In this document: piece after piece, positions 7,010 to 15,652 of the stretch | How positions within the stretch are numbered: the first letter of the stretch is position 1 | Layout of the letters: the number at the start of each line of letters is the position of its first letter | Source of the DNA: Fibrobacter sp. | GTDB taxonomy: Bacteria; Fibrobacterota; Fibrobacteria; Fibrobacterales; Fibrobacteraceae | Direction of reading: 5' to 3' | DNA length: 64,000 bases | NCBI GenBank assembly: GCA_017642335.1 | Contig: JAGCPF010000035.1 | Span: 372,001-436,000, forward strand | Position numbers and translations under genes: made by a program | Notes under the pieces: generated by a model | The model's input: the letters and a program-made list of their open reading frames with translations, nothing else | Database searches by the model: none | What the model was told of the DNA's origin: nothing

Positions 7010-9325
7010 ATGGGAACGTTTGAGCGCCTTTCTAGGCTTGTTGTGGCCGTTTTGGCTGTTTTTGCCGTTTTTGACACCGCAAATGCGGATACGGTCAATA
7101 ACCCGATTCTCTATGTCGATAGCCCGGACCCCTCCATTGTCCGCGTAGACGACGCCTATTACATGGTGACGACGACGATGCACTTTGCGCCGGGCGTGCC
7201 CGTGTTCAAGAGTACCGACCTTGCGCAGTGGCGCACGGTGGGATACGCCTACCAGACACTCATCAACAACAATAATATGAACCTGAACGGCCAGGACGCC
7301 TACGGCAAGGGCTCCTGGGCATCGAGCATCCGTTACCGTGACGGCTTTTTCTATGTATTGACGCCGTCATACACGAGCAACAAGACGCACCTCTACAAGA
7401 CTGCGGACGTGGAAAACGGCCCCTGGACCGAGGTGCAGTTGCCCTTCTACCATGATCCGTCCCTGTTCTTCGACGACGACGGTACCGCATGGGTGTTTTA
7501 TGGCAGTGGCGACCAGATCAGTTACGTGCAGCTCAACGACGATGCGAGCGGCGTGAAGGCTGGTGGCAAAAGTGGCAAGCTCGGCGGCGTGAGTATCAAC
7601 CGGGTAACGGGTTCCAGCAACTATTATGTGCAGCAGGAAGGCTCGCACATGGAAAAGATTAACGGGGAATACTACCTGTTTACGATTTCATGGCCCGCCG
7701 GTTCGTGCCGTACGGAGGTTGTCTACCGTTCCAAGAGCCTCCTGGACGGTTTTTCCGGTCGCATTTTCTTGCAGGATAACGGCGTTGCGCAGGGTGGCAT
7801 TTTCGACACTCCGGATGGCAAGTGGTATGCGCTCCTGTTCCGCGATTCCGGCCCGGTTGGCCGCATGTCGCACCTTGTTCCGATGGTCTGGAAAGATGGC
7901 TGGCCAGAACCCGAGGGAGGCTCCAAGAAGGCTCCGGCGACGCTTGAATTGCCCGCATCCCCGTTGCCGGGCTACGGCATGGTCACAAGTGATGATTTCG
8001 ATTCCGACGTGCTCCCGCTCGAATGGCAGTGGAACCACAATCCCGATGACAAGAACTGGAGCTTGACGGCGAATCCCGGGCATTTCCGCATTACCACGAG
8101 CCGCACCGATTCTAGGATTGTGACGGCGAAGAACATGCTTACCCAGCGCACGTTCGGCCCCAAGTGCTCCGGCAGGACGCTCGTGGATGGCTCGGGCATG
8201 AAGGACGGCGACATCGCGGGCCTTGTCGCCTTGCAGGATGACAAGGGCTTTGTTGCGCTCGCCAAGAGTGGCGATAGCTACAAGGTCGTGATGTACAGCG
8301 GTGGCGAAAATGGCGAAAGCCAAAAGGCGAGTGAACCGCTTTCCGATTCCAAGGTTTATCTACGTGTCGATTTCGACTTGCCGATTGACCGCGGTACGGC
8401 CTCGTTCTACTACAGTACCGATGGTACGGAATGGAAAAAGATTGGGGACAACGTAAGCCTCAGTTATTCGCTCCACATGTTCGTGGGCTACCGCTTTGGC
8501 CTGTTCAATTACGCGACCAAGACGGCGGGCGGCTATGCCGACTTTGACTGGTTCAAGATCGGTACCGACTACAAGGATGAAATCTACCTGGATGCCATCG
8601 AGCAGGATACCACTCCTCCGGCTCCGTACAAGGGCGTCCGTGCTGCGATTCCGGGCAAGGTCGAAGCCGAAAACTATGACGAAGGCAAGGCAAGCCGCGC
8701 TTATCGAGACAGTGACAGCAAAAATGAGGGTGGCGTGTACCGCGAAGACGGCGTGGACATTGTGCAGCTGGATTCTGCCGATGCTTCCAAGGGCTATGCG
8801 ATCGGCTATACTGCCGACGGCGAATGGCTCAAGTATTCTGTTGACGTGAAGACGGCCGGGGATTATACCGTTTACGCGAGTATGGCGACTAACGCCGACG
8901 ATGTGGGCGTCCAGCTGTTCATCGACGACGTGGCGGTCACGGATACGCTTGTTGCAACCAAAGGCGAAGACTGGTCCACCTACGCGAGCGTGTCGGCGAA
9001 CGTTACCGGATTGACGGCGGGCGAGCATGTGCTCAAGATGGTCATTGTCGGCAACTACGTGAATATTGACTACATCAATTTCGTCAGTGGCAAGGATGCT
9101 CCGGAAGTCGATTCGACGACGGATGTGCGCAAGGCTCTTCGTATGGAAATTGCGGGCCCGCGTACTTATGGAATTTATGATTTGGGAGGCCGCTTCGTAG
9201 GCAAGGTCATCATGGATCGTCCCTCTGCGGCGACTGCGCTTCGGGCGAAAGGTTTCAGGCCTGCGGTCTATATTGCCCGCGAGGTTCGGGGCCGCGAAAC
9301 CTTCATGGTCAATGTCGCGAAATAG
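7010..9325 (+). CDS. GH43 secreted beta-xylosidase/alpha-L-arabinofuranosidase with CBM6
   Basis: 771 residues from the ATG at 7010, chosen over the in-frame ATG at 6971 because AAGGAG sits six bases before it and a clean signal peptide follows. Domains: five-bladed GH43 propeller (about 22-310) with the base-containing VDSPDPSIV motif, the central Asp in YHDPSLFF, and the acid Glu in QQEGSHMEK; a beta-sandwich of the GH43 C-terminal (DUF1349-like) type (about 330-525); CBM6 (about 545-690, AIPGKVEAENYDEG); and a C-terminal sorting-like tail (about 715-771). The extra beta-sandwich points to the GH43 subfamilies cleaving xylose or arabinose from xylan. It lies 180 bp before the xylanase gene on the same strand, so co-transcription is possible. 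Sequence cannot separate xylosidase from arabinosidase. Confidence 0.88.
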   Translation: MGTFERLSRLVVAVLAVFAVFDTANADTVNNPILYVDSPDPSIVRVDDAYYMVTTTMHFAPGVPVFKSTDLAQWRTVGYAYQTLINNNNMNLNGQDAYGKGSWASSIRYRDGFFYVLTPSYTSNKTHLYKTADVENGPWTEVQLPFYHDPSLFFDDDGTAWVFYGSGDQISYVQLNDDASGVKAGGKSGKLGGVSINRVTGSSNYYVQQEGSHMEKINGEYYLFTISWPAGSCRTEVVYRSKSLLDGFSGRIFLQDNGVAQGGIFDTPDGKWYALLFRDSGPVGRMSHLVPMVWKDGWPEPEGGSKKAPATLELPASPLPGYGMVTSDDFDSDVLPLEWQWNHNPDDKNWSLTANPGHFRITTSRTDSRIVTAKNMLTQRTFGPKCSGRTLVDGSGMKDGDIAGLVALQDDKGFVALAKSGDSYKVVMYSGGENGESQKASEPLSDSKVYLRVDFDLPIDRGTASFYYSTDGTEWKKIGDNVSLSYSLHMFVGYRFGLFNYATKTAGGYADFDWFKIGTDYKDEIYLDAIEQDTTPPAPYKGVRAAIPGKVEAENYDEGKASRAYRDSDSKNEGGVYREDGVDIVQLDSADASKGYAIGYTADGEWLKYSVDVKTAGDYTVYASMATNADDVGVQLFIDDVAVTDTLVATKGEDWSTYASVSANVTGLTAGEHVLKMVIVGNYVNIDYINFVSGKDAPEVDSTTDVRKALRMEIAGPRTYGIYDLGGRFVGKVIMDRPSAATALRAKGFRPAVYIAREVRGRETFMVNVAK

Positions 9326-9328
9326 AAA

Positions 9329-9451
9329 GCGTTTTTGCCAAAAAATGCGCTATTCCATTGCCCCAAAAACGCACGATGTCATTGACAAAATGGCAATGGC
9401 GCATGGACTATTTATCCATAGATTTTAAGCCTCGGAAAAGGCTCTATGGAT
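9329..9451 (+). promoter_or_regulatory. Overlapping inverted repeats upstream of the GH10 xylanase
   Basis: Three pairings lie in the 180-base gap. A: GCGTTTTTG (9329-9337) with CAAAAACGC (9364-9372). B: ATGCGC (9345-9350) plus CATTGCC (9356-9362) with GGCAATG (9392-9398) plus GCGCAT (9399-9404). A and B interleave, so they cannot form together. C: ATCCATAG (9414-9421) with CTATGGAT (9444-9451), with an inner AGCCT/AGGCT. The first could be a weak GH43 terminator; the arrangement also resembles an attenuator. Confidence 0.45.
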
Positions 9452-9505
9452 GGTGTCGGGATAGATTATAGATAGTATGGAATTAACCAAAACAAGGATG
9501 TGGAT

Positions 9506-11365
9506 ATGCTTAGCTTTAAATCTATAATTACCTCAGCCGTGCTTTTTGCTTCGGCGTATTCGTTCGCTGGTCCCGGGCTGGCTGATGGAGCCGCCAAGTT
9601 TGTCGGTAATATTACGACCCGCGGCCAAGTGCGTTCCGACTTTGGAACCTACTGGAACCAGATTACCGCCGAAAACGAATGTAAGTGGCAGTCTATCGAA
9701 GGCACTCGTGGCAATCGCAACTTCAGTGGCTGTAAGGCTGCCTATAACTGGGCCAAGCAGAATGGTGGCCACTTCAAGTTCCACGCTCTCGTGTGGGGCT
9801 CGCAGTACCCGAACTGGCTTGGCAACCTCAGCGCCGACGACACCAAAAAGGCTATTACGGACTGGTTTGACGCTGTCAAGAAGGAATTCCCCGACCTCGA
9901 AATGATTGACGTGGTGAACGAAGCCATCCGTACCGGAAACAACCAGTACCACTCCGGCTATCCCAACACCAAGATTATCCAGGCTCTCGGTGGCGACAAC
10001 AACGGTGACTATACCTTCGTGACCACGGCATTCAAGATGGCTCGTGAACGTTGGCCGGATGCAATCCTTATTTACAATGATTACAATACCGTTCAGTGGC
10101 AAAAGAACGAAGGTATTCAACTTATCCAGACCATCAAGAAAAATGGCGCTCCTGTTGATGCCTATGGCCTCCAGGCCCACGACATGATGACCCAGGGCGG
10201 CGGCGCCGGTGGTACCGGTGGCGGCGGCGGATGCTTGAGCCTCAATACCTTGAAGAGCGTCCTTGATGAAATCTGGCAGAAAACGCAAACGCCGATGTTC
10301 ATTTCCGAATACGATATCGGTACGGAAAATGACCAGACCCAGAAGCAGTGCTATCAGGAACAGATTTCCTTGTTCATGGAAAATGAGCATATTGCCGGTA
10401 TCACTATTTGGGGTTATATCTATGGAGCAACGTGGACTACGAACGGAAACTCCGGTATCATCAAGGATGGAAAAGACCGTCCGGCCATGACATGGCTCAA
10501 GGATTACCTCTCCAAGAACAAGGGTGTAAATACCACGGGGCTCGTGGGTGGCGAACCTGTTGAGCCGGAACCGCAACTCCCGTTCAAGGGTGCCGCCTTT
10601 GCAATCCCGGGCAAAATCGAAGCCGAAGATTTCGATATCCCGGGCAAGGGCAAGAACGACGATGGCACGAGCAACCAGTCCTACGCGGATTCCGATACCG
10701 AGAACCACGGTGATTCCGACTACCGTAGCGATACCGGTGTCGACCTCTACAAGAAGGCGACTGGCGTCGTGGTGGGCTTCAACAGCGAAGGCGACTGGCT
10801 CGAATACACGATCAACGTGGCCGAAGCCGGCGAATATACCTTCTTTGCTGCCGTTGCTGCCGCGGGTTCTACCTCCAGCTTCCAGATGTCTCTTGACGGC
10901 AATCCCCTTACTGAAAAAATCAGTGTTCCTGCCGCCTCGTCTGGCGAAGAGAATTATGATGACTACAACAAGGTCTCTGCCAACGTGACGCTCCCGGCGG
11001 GCAAGCATGTCCTCCGCATGGATGTGACGGGCTCCTGGTTCGACGTAGACTACTTCACCTTCGTGAAGGGTGCCAATGCGACCGACCCGGAACCGATTGC
11101 AACCAATCCTACCAATCCTACCAATCCTACCGACCCTGGCGACCCGCTGGCTATCGTGGCTGACCCCAAGTTGGACGAAAGCAATACTTTACAGCACTAC
11201 TACGTGTTCGACACGCATGGCATGCGCATGGGCATCATTAGCGGATACGGCTTCAAGGCGACTGCGGAATTGCTCAAGTCTTCTAGCGATATCAAGACCT
11301 CGGGCGTGTACTTCCTGCGCAACCGTGTAACAGGCAAGATGCAGGCCGTGCGAGTGGTTCGCTAA
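9506..11365 (+). CDS. GH10 endo-1,4-beta-xylanase with CBM6
   Basis: 619 residues from the ATG at 9506 (AAGGA seven bases upstream; the GTG at 9500 is less likely). Signal peptide about 1-18, GH10 barrel about 20-345, CBM6 about 365-530, a Thr-Asn-Pro linker, and the basic C-terminal tail (HYYVFDTHGMRMG ... SGVYFLRN) to the end. The acid/base is Glu139 in DVVNEAIR and the nucleophile Glu268 in FISEYDIG. Near residue 230 a Gly-rich stretch (GGGAGGTGGGGG) interrupts the barrel after LQAHDMM, which is unusual for GH10. The linker DNA holds three direct copies of a 9-base unit (11102-11128). Function: internal cleavage of xylan outside the cell, supplying oligosaccharides to the GH43, GH95 and esterase partners. 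Confidence 0.93.
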   Translation: MLSFKSIITSAVLFASAYSFAGPGLADGAAKFVGNITTRGQVRSDFGTYWNQITAENECKWQSIEGTRGNRNFSGCKAAYNWAKQNGGHFKFHALVWGSQYPNWLGNLSADDTKKAITDWFDAVKKEFPDLEMIDVVNEAIRTGNNQYHSGYPNTKIIQALGGDNNGDYTFVTTAFKMARERWPDAILIYNDYNTVQWQKNEGIQLIQTIKKNGAPVDAYGLQAHDMMTQGGGAGGTGGGGGCLSLNTLKSVLDEIWQKTQTPMFISEYDIGTENDQTQKQCYQEQISLFMENEHIAGITIWGYIYGATWTTNGNSGIIKDGKDRPAMTWLKDYLSKNKGVNTTGLVGGEPVEPEPQLPFKGAAFAIPGKIEAEDFDIPGKGKNDDGTSNQSYADSDTENHGDSDYRSDTGVDLYKKATGVVVGFNSEGDWLEYTINVAEAGEYTFFAAVAAAGSTSSFQMSLDGNPLTEKISVPAASSGEENYDDYNKVSANVTLPAGKHVLRMDVTGSWFDVDYFTFVKGANATDPEPIATNPTNPTNPTDPGDPLAIVADPKLDESNTLQHYYVFDTHGMRMGIISGYGFKATAELLKSSSDIKTSGVYFLRNRVTGKMQAVRVVR

Positions 11366-11419
11366 TGACGCACAGAATTTATTATAAAACCAAATCCTAA
11401 TCCATACACGAATCGGTCC

Positions 11420-11447
11420 CGGCCCCTCCAACGCCGGGGCCGATTTT
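11420..11447 (+). terminator. Terminator after the GH10 xylanase
   Basis: A 7-bp stem CGGCCCC (11420-11426) with GGGGCCG (11436-11442), then A and five T. It lies 54 bases past the xylanase stop. Confidence 0.75.
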
Positions 11448-11457
11448 TATATGCGAG

Positions 11458-11481
11458 AACCCCTGCCGTAGGGCAGGGGTT
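11458..11481. terminator. Hairpin between convergent xylanase and Hpt genes
   Basis: A perfect 10-bp stem (11458-11467 with 11472-11481, loop GTAG) lies 19 bases beyond the Hpt stop codon. The flanking T content is poor on both sides, so it may act with the preceding stem as a bidirectional stop. Confidence 0.55.
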
Positions 11482-11500
11482 ATTTCTCTGTTTAACCTTT

Positions 11501-11854
11501 TTAGGCCAGGAGCGTGCGGATGTTGTCTACGATGTTGCCGTAGAGGTTGAGAACCGTACTGAAGAGCGGTTTGGAATTATCCGTGAAGGCTCTCGGTCGG
11601 AGATCTTCCGTCAATGCGCTGCTGGCTTCGGAAAGCTTCTGGAATCCGAGATTCGAGGCGACGCCTTTCAGTGTGTGCGCTGCGCGGAACGCCTTTTCGA
11701 TGTCGTTTTCCGCAAAACCCTTTTCGAGGTCGTTGAAACTCGGGTCTTGCAAAAATAGGCCTAGGTACTTGGTGATGCGTTCTTCTTTGTGAAGGCGGTT
11801 CAGGACATCGTCCAGGGATTCGCCTATGCTGTCATAGAAATTTTGTAATGTCAT
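11501..11854 (-). CDS. Hpt (histidine phosphotransfer) domain protein
   Basis: 117 residues, essentially a single four-helix Hpt domain with the phospho-accepting His60 in AHTLKGVA. It lacks kinase or receiver domains, so it is a freestanding phosphate shuttle. Its start codon overlaps the stop codon of the REC-HD-GYP gene (ATGA), showing translational coupling. Likely partners are the hybrid kinase encoded upstream (13496-15550) and the receiver of the HD-GYP protein. The last of the three minus-strand signalling genes. Confidence 0.85.
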   Translation of the reverse strand: MTLQNFYDSIGESLDDVLNRLHKEERITKYLGLFLQDPSFNDLEKGFAENDIEKAFRAAHTLKGVASNLGFQKLSEASSALTEDLRPRAFTDNSKPLFSTVLNLYGNIVDNIRTLLA

Positions 11855-13389
11855 TTTTCCTCCATACCTTTTTTTGGACGGGCTAGTCCGTATGCGGAAA
11901 CAGGGATCGGTTTGCCGTCGGTTGTTTTGTTCCAGATTTGCTGGATACTAATCTGGCAGTGAGTACGCTTGCCGTCTATCGTCAGATCGGCATCGATGTC
12001 GAAAGTCGTTTTGTCGGGGGAGCCCGAGTAGAATTGTTTCTGGATGTATTCCCAGTTTTCTTGGTCCACGAAACCCGGATATTTGCCTGCATTGTCTAAG
12101 TCTGCAATAATCCTGGGAATGCCAAGCTTTTTTGCCCCGTCAGGACGGAACTTCAGCATTCGGGGATTGTATGCATATTCAAAGACGATTCCATCCAGCA
12201 GAGATTCGAAGAAATTGCATTTCCGGTGTTCATACGAAATTTGCCGGAATGTCTGCGAGTACATGGGGTGTTCTTCGTCTTTCGACGTGATTTCGTAAAT
12301 TTTTGAGAAGTCCGATTCCACCTGGTGATTCCAGGTGAACCTGTTGAACTCGGAGGGCAGTTCGTCCTCCACGTCGCGGAGGCACTCCAGTAGTATCGGA
12401 TTGAACGAGCCGCACTCGTTATTGTAAATCATGTCGACGGCTTTCTTGTGGGGAAAAGCCTTCTTGTAGCACCGTTCGCTGGTGAGGGCGTCGTATACGT
12501 CGGCTAGCGAAACGACTTGCGCCGATATGGGAATCTCGTCCCCCTTGAGCCCGTCCGGATAGCCTCGGCCGTCCCAGCGTTCGTGATGCCAGCGGCAAAT
12601 CTCGTAAGCGTATTTGAGCAGGGGCTCGTCTTTCTTGAACGAAACCTTGTCGAGAATCAGGGCACCGTTCATGGCGTGCTGCTTCATGATATTGAATTCT
12701 TCGGGGGTGAATTTGCCCGGCTTGTTCAATATCGTGTCGGGGATGCTGATTTTCCCGATGTCGTGCATTGTCGATGCGGTGCTGATGATGTCGATGTCTT
12801 TCTCGAGATACTTGTACTGGCTTGCTTTTTTTATCAGGGTGCGCAGCAGCAGGTGGGTAATGATGTTGATATGCAGAATGTGCATGCCGCTTTCGCCATT
12901 GCGGAATTCCACGATATGGCTGAGTACGGCGATGAGCAGGCTGTTGTTGCGTGTCTTTTCGAGAATCTGTTCGGCAACGAGTTCGGAAAGCCGGCGTTGT
13001 TTGTCGTAGAGGAGGATCGTGTTGCGGACGCGGGTCTGTACCACGACTTGGTCGAAGGGCCGGCTGATGAAGTCTGTCGCGCCAAGCTTGTAGGCCAGCC
13101 GGATGATGTCGGGCATGGTCTCGGAGGAAATCATCACGACGGGAATCTCGTTGATCCAGCCGTTTTCGTTCATCACCTTGAGGACTTCCATCCCGTCGCG
13201 GCCGGGCATGATCATGTCGAGAAGGATGAGGCTTATGTCCGTGGTCTTCTCCTGGAGAATCAGGAGAGCCTCGTTGCCGTCCTTTGCCTCTATGATGTCG
13301 TAGTAATCCTCGAGCAGGCCGGCGAGAAGCTGTCTGTTTAAGTCGACGTCGTCGACGATAAGTATTTTCTTACGAATGCTCGAGTCCAT
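11851..13389 (-). CDS. Response regulator with HD-GYP c-di-GMP phosphodiesterase domain
   Basis: 512 residues from the ATG at 13389 (AGGACGG about eight bases upstream; an in-frame start 21 bases earlier has poorer context). N-terminal receiver domain (about 8-125) with phospho-acceptor Asp58 (LILLDMIMPGRDG). HD-GYP domain (about 150-335) with His209-Asp210 in HDIGK and the diagnostic WDGRGYPDGL, so catalytic residues look intact. The C-terminal 150 residues resemble a PAS-like sensor fold and end in a conserved IQQIWNKTTDGKPIPV-type strand. Role: phosphorylation-controlled hydrolysis of c-di-GMP, lowering its level. It is translationally coupled to the Hpt gene and 107 bp downstream of the hybrid kinase. 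Confidence 0.88.
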   Translation of the reverse strand: MDSSIRKKILIVDDVDLNRQLLAGLLEDYYDIIEAKDGNEALLILQEKTTDISLILLDMIMPGRDGMEVLKVMNENGWINEIPVVMISSETMPDIIRLAYKLGATDFISRPFDQVVVQTRVRNTILLYDKQRRLSELVAEQILEKTRNNSLLIAVLSHIVEFRNGESGMHILHINIITHLLLRTLIKKASQYKYLEKDIDIISTASTMHDIGKISIPDTILNKPGKFTPEEFNIMKQHAMNGALILDKVSFKKDEPLLKYAYEICRWHHERWDGRGYPDGLKGDEIPISAQVVSLADVYDALTSERCYKKAFPHKKAVDMIYNNECGSFNPILLECLRDVEDELPSEFNRFTWNHQVESDFSKIYEITSKDEEHPMYSQTFRQISYEHRKCNFFESLLDGIVFEYAYNPRMLKFRPDGAKKLGIPRIIADLDNAGKYPGFVDQENWEYIQKQFYSGSPDKTTFDIDADLTIDGKRTHCQISIQQIWNKTTDGKPIPVSAYGLARPKKGMEEK

Positions 13390-13495
13390 GGATGCCGTCC
13401 TAAATCGCAAATGTTCAGGTGCCGCCCAATAAATCTAGCACGGTTGTATTGAAAAAGCAAATTACCAGATGCGATTATGGCACTTTGTACGAACT

Positions 13496-15550
13496 TTATG
13501 CGTTTCCGAGGAACTGGACCAGGTAGTCGGACAGTTTCTGGGGGTCGACTGGCTTGGCCAAGTGGCCGTTCATCCCGACCTGGAACGCTTTTTGCCGATC
13601 TTCCTCAAACGCGTTCGCCGTCATGGCGACAATCGGGGTTTGCGAGTAGCCCGAGTTGCCGAGTTTGCGGATTTCGCGGGAGGCTTCGTAACCGTCCATT
13701 ACAGGCATCTGGATGTCCATCAAGATAAGGTCGTACATGCCCGGTTTGTTGCCCTTGATCTTTTGCAGGGCGACAGCACCGTTTTCGGCCTCGTCTACGA
13801 TAAACCCTAGCTCCTTGAGATTGTCGAATGCGATTTCACGGTTCAGGTCGTTGTCTTCGACGAGGAGGACCCTCTTGTCTTTGAAGATGCTGTTGTGGAT
13901 TTCCGGCTTGGCCGTGTTATCCTTCTTGAAGGTATAGAACTTGTCCAGGACGTTGAAGGTGAAGTGGATCGTCACCTTGGTCCCCTTGCCCTGCTCGCTC
14001 TGGATTTCTAGCGAGCCGCCCATCGTCTCGACGAGGTTCTTGGTGATGGCAAGCCCGAGGCCGGTCCCGTTCACACCGCTCATAGTGGAATTATGCTCGC
14101 GGGAGAATGCATCGAACACGTGGCTCAGGAACTCCTGGCTCATGCCCACCCCGTTGTCCTCGATGATGAAGTCGAAGCAGGCTAGCCCCTGGAAACTCGG
14201 GGTCTGCTTGACTGTGAATTTGATGAGGCTGTTGCGTGGGCTGTACTTGATGGCGTTGCTCAGGATGTTCAGGAGAATGCGCTCCAAGTGCATGGCGTCG
14301 GCGTAGACGTTCTCGTTCTGGATGTTCTTAAGCTTGAGTTCCAGCGCCGTCTCTTTCTTGGCCGCGGATTCCTGTACGATGGAGGTAAACTTGGTGATGA
14401 ACTCCGGCAGGTTGATGGGGTCGTTCTTCAGGTTTATCTTGCCGCTTTCGATGTGCGCCATGTCGAGCACGTCGTTGATGAGGTTCAGCAGGTGATCCCC
14501 GGCGAGGGCGACCTTCTCGAGGTAGTCGATGGCCTGCTCCTTGTTGTCGATGTACTTCTTCGCCATCGAGGCGAACCCGAGGATGGCGTTCATCGGGGTG
14601 CGGATGTCGTGGCTCATGTTGAAGAGGAACCGGCTCTTCGCTGCGTTCGCGGCCTCGGCCTTGGCGGTGGCCTCCTGCAGTTCCGTTTTCTGGCGGTTCT
14701 GCTGTTCGCGGAATTCAAGTTCGGCTTTCCGTTCCTCGTCGACGTTGCTTAAGCCCAGGATGACGCAGTTCCCGGTGTGGCAGTCCTTGTCGCGGGTGAG
14801 CTTTGCCCGGTAGAACTGCTCGCTGCCGTCGATGTTCGCCTTGAACTCGATAAAGAGGACGGGCTCGCGTTCAAGGTAGTTGAGGATGTAGTCTCTCTGC
14901 AGGCGGGCGTATACCTTCATGCGGTCGCTCTTGGTCACGAGGCCGTCCACCAGGTTTTCCATCTGCTTGCTGTAGGGAGGCTGCGTCTCGAACTTCTTGA
15001 GGCAGTCCTCCATCCGCTTGCTGGTGCGGTAGCAGAAGTAGGTGTCGCGGTCCAGGTCGACGTAGAAGATGCTCTCGTAGTCGCTGGTGATGCCGTTCAG
15101 CATCGCGTCCATCTGGGCGATTCGCGTGTGAGTCCGCTCGCGCTCAGAGACATCCCTCACGATGCAGAAAGTGTAGACATCCCCGATTTCGTCCCTCATC
15201 AGGTAGAATTCCTGTTCGAGGCAGATGGGGGTGCCCCCCTCGTGCGGGACGGTCCAGTAGCATGCCTTGGTGGCGCGTTCGTTTCTTTCAAATTTTTGGA
15301 TGAGTTTCTCGCGGCTGGCTATTTCGAGGAACTGCTTGGAATTGGTAAGGAGGTTTTCCTTCGCCCAGAGGTTGACAAGCTCCGTATAGTGGACCGGTTC
15401 GCGGGATCTCCCCTTGCGAAGGGGGACTGCACGCCCCCTGACAAACCTATAGAAATCGCCTATAACGAGATCTTTCGTCAGGTTGCATTCAAAATAGCCG
15501 TAGGCTTCGTAGGTCAATGCGTCGATGAGACTTTGGGCATTTTTAATCAT
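13496..15550 (-). CDS. Hybrid sensor histidine kinase with C-terminal receiver
   Basis: 684 residues with no membrane segment apparent, so probably cytosolic. The N-terminal 260 residues hold two PAS-like sensor regions (about 25-145 and 150-265). A short coiled coil (about 268-305) leads to HisKA with His314 (MSHDIRTPMNA), a HATPase domain with its N, G1 (DNGVGM) and G2 (GTGLGLAI) boxes, and a receiver domain (about 555-680) with Asp612 (LILMDIQMPVMDG). This is an ArcB/BarA-like layout minus the Hpt, which is supplied in trans by the gene at 11501-11854. The leader is AT-rich with no clear ribosome site. Confidence 0.9.
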   Translation of the reverse strand: MIKNAQSLIDALTYEAYGYFECNLTKDLVIGDFYRFVRGRAVPLRKGRSREPVHYTELVNLWAKENLLTNSKQFLEIASREKLIQKFERNERATKACYWTVPHEGGTPICLEQEFYLMRDEIGDVYTFCIVRDVSERERTHTRIAQMDAMLNGITSDYESIFYVDLDRDTYFCYRTSKRMEDCLKKFETQPPYSKQMENLVDGLVTKSDRMKVYARLQRDYILNYLEREPVLFIEFKANIDGSEQFYRAKLTRDKDCHTGNCVILGLSNVDEERKAELEFREQQNRQKTELQEATAKAEAANAAKSRFLFNMSHDIRTPMNAILGFASMAKKYIDNKEQAIDYLEKVALAGDHLLNLINDVLDMAHIESGKINLKNDPINLPEFITKFTSIVQESAAKKETALELKLKNIQNENVYADAMHLERILLNILSNAIKYSPRNSLIKFTVKQTPSFQGLACFDFIIEDNGVGMSQEFLSHVFDAFSREHNSTMSGVNGTGLGLAITKNLVETMGGSLEIQSEQGKGTKVTIHFTFNVLDKFYTFKKDNTAKPEIHNSIFKDKRVLLVEDNDLNREIAFDNLKELGFIVDEAENGAVALQKIKGNKPGMYDLILMDIQMPVMDGYEASREIRKLGNSGYSQTPIVAMTANAFEEDRQKAFQVGMNGHLAKPVDPQKLSDYLVQFLGNA

Positions 15551-15613
15551 AATGAGGAATATATAATATAAATAAGAAAAATAGAAGGGGAAAAAAAGTT
15601 AACGGTTGAGCTA

Positions 15614-15629
15614 TGTGAAAAACGTCACG
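15614..15629. promoter_or_regulatory. CRP/FNR-like palindrome between divergent kinase and acyltransferase genes
   Basis: TGTGA, six bases (AAAACG), then TCACG: one mismatch from the classical CRP half-site pair. It lies 24 bp before the acyltransferase start and 64 bp from the kinase start. No CRP gene is in the window; the match is by consensus only. Confidence 0.35.
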
Positions 15630-15652
15630 ATATTTGCTAAATTTGGGCCATA

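Noticed and set aside
9533..11008. Minus-strand frame of 491 codons opposite the xylanase
   Set aside because: Antisense shadow; GH10 and CBM6 motifs are on the plus strand.
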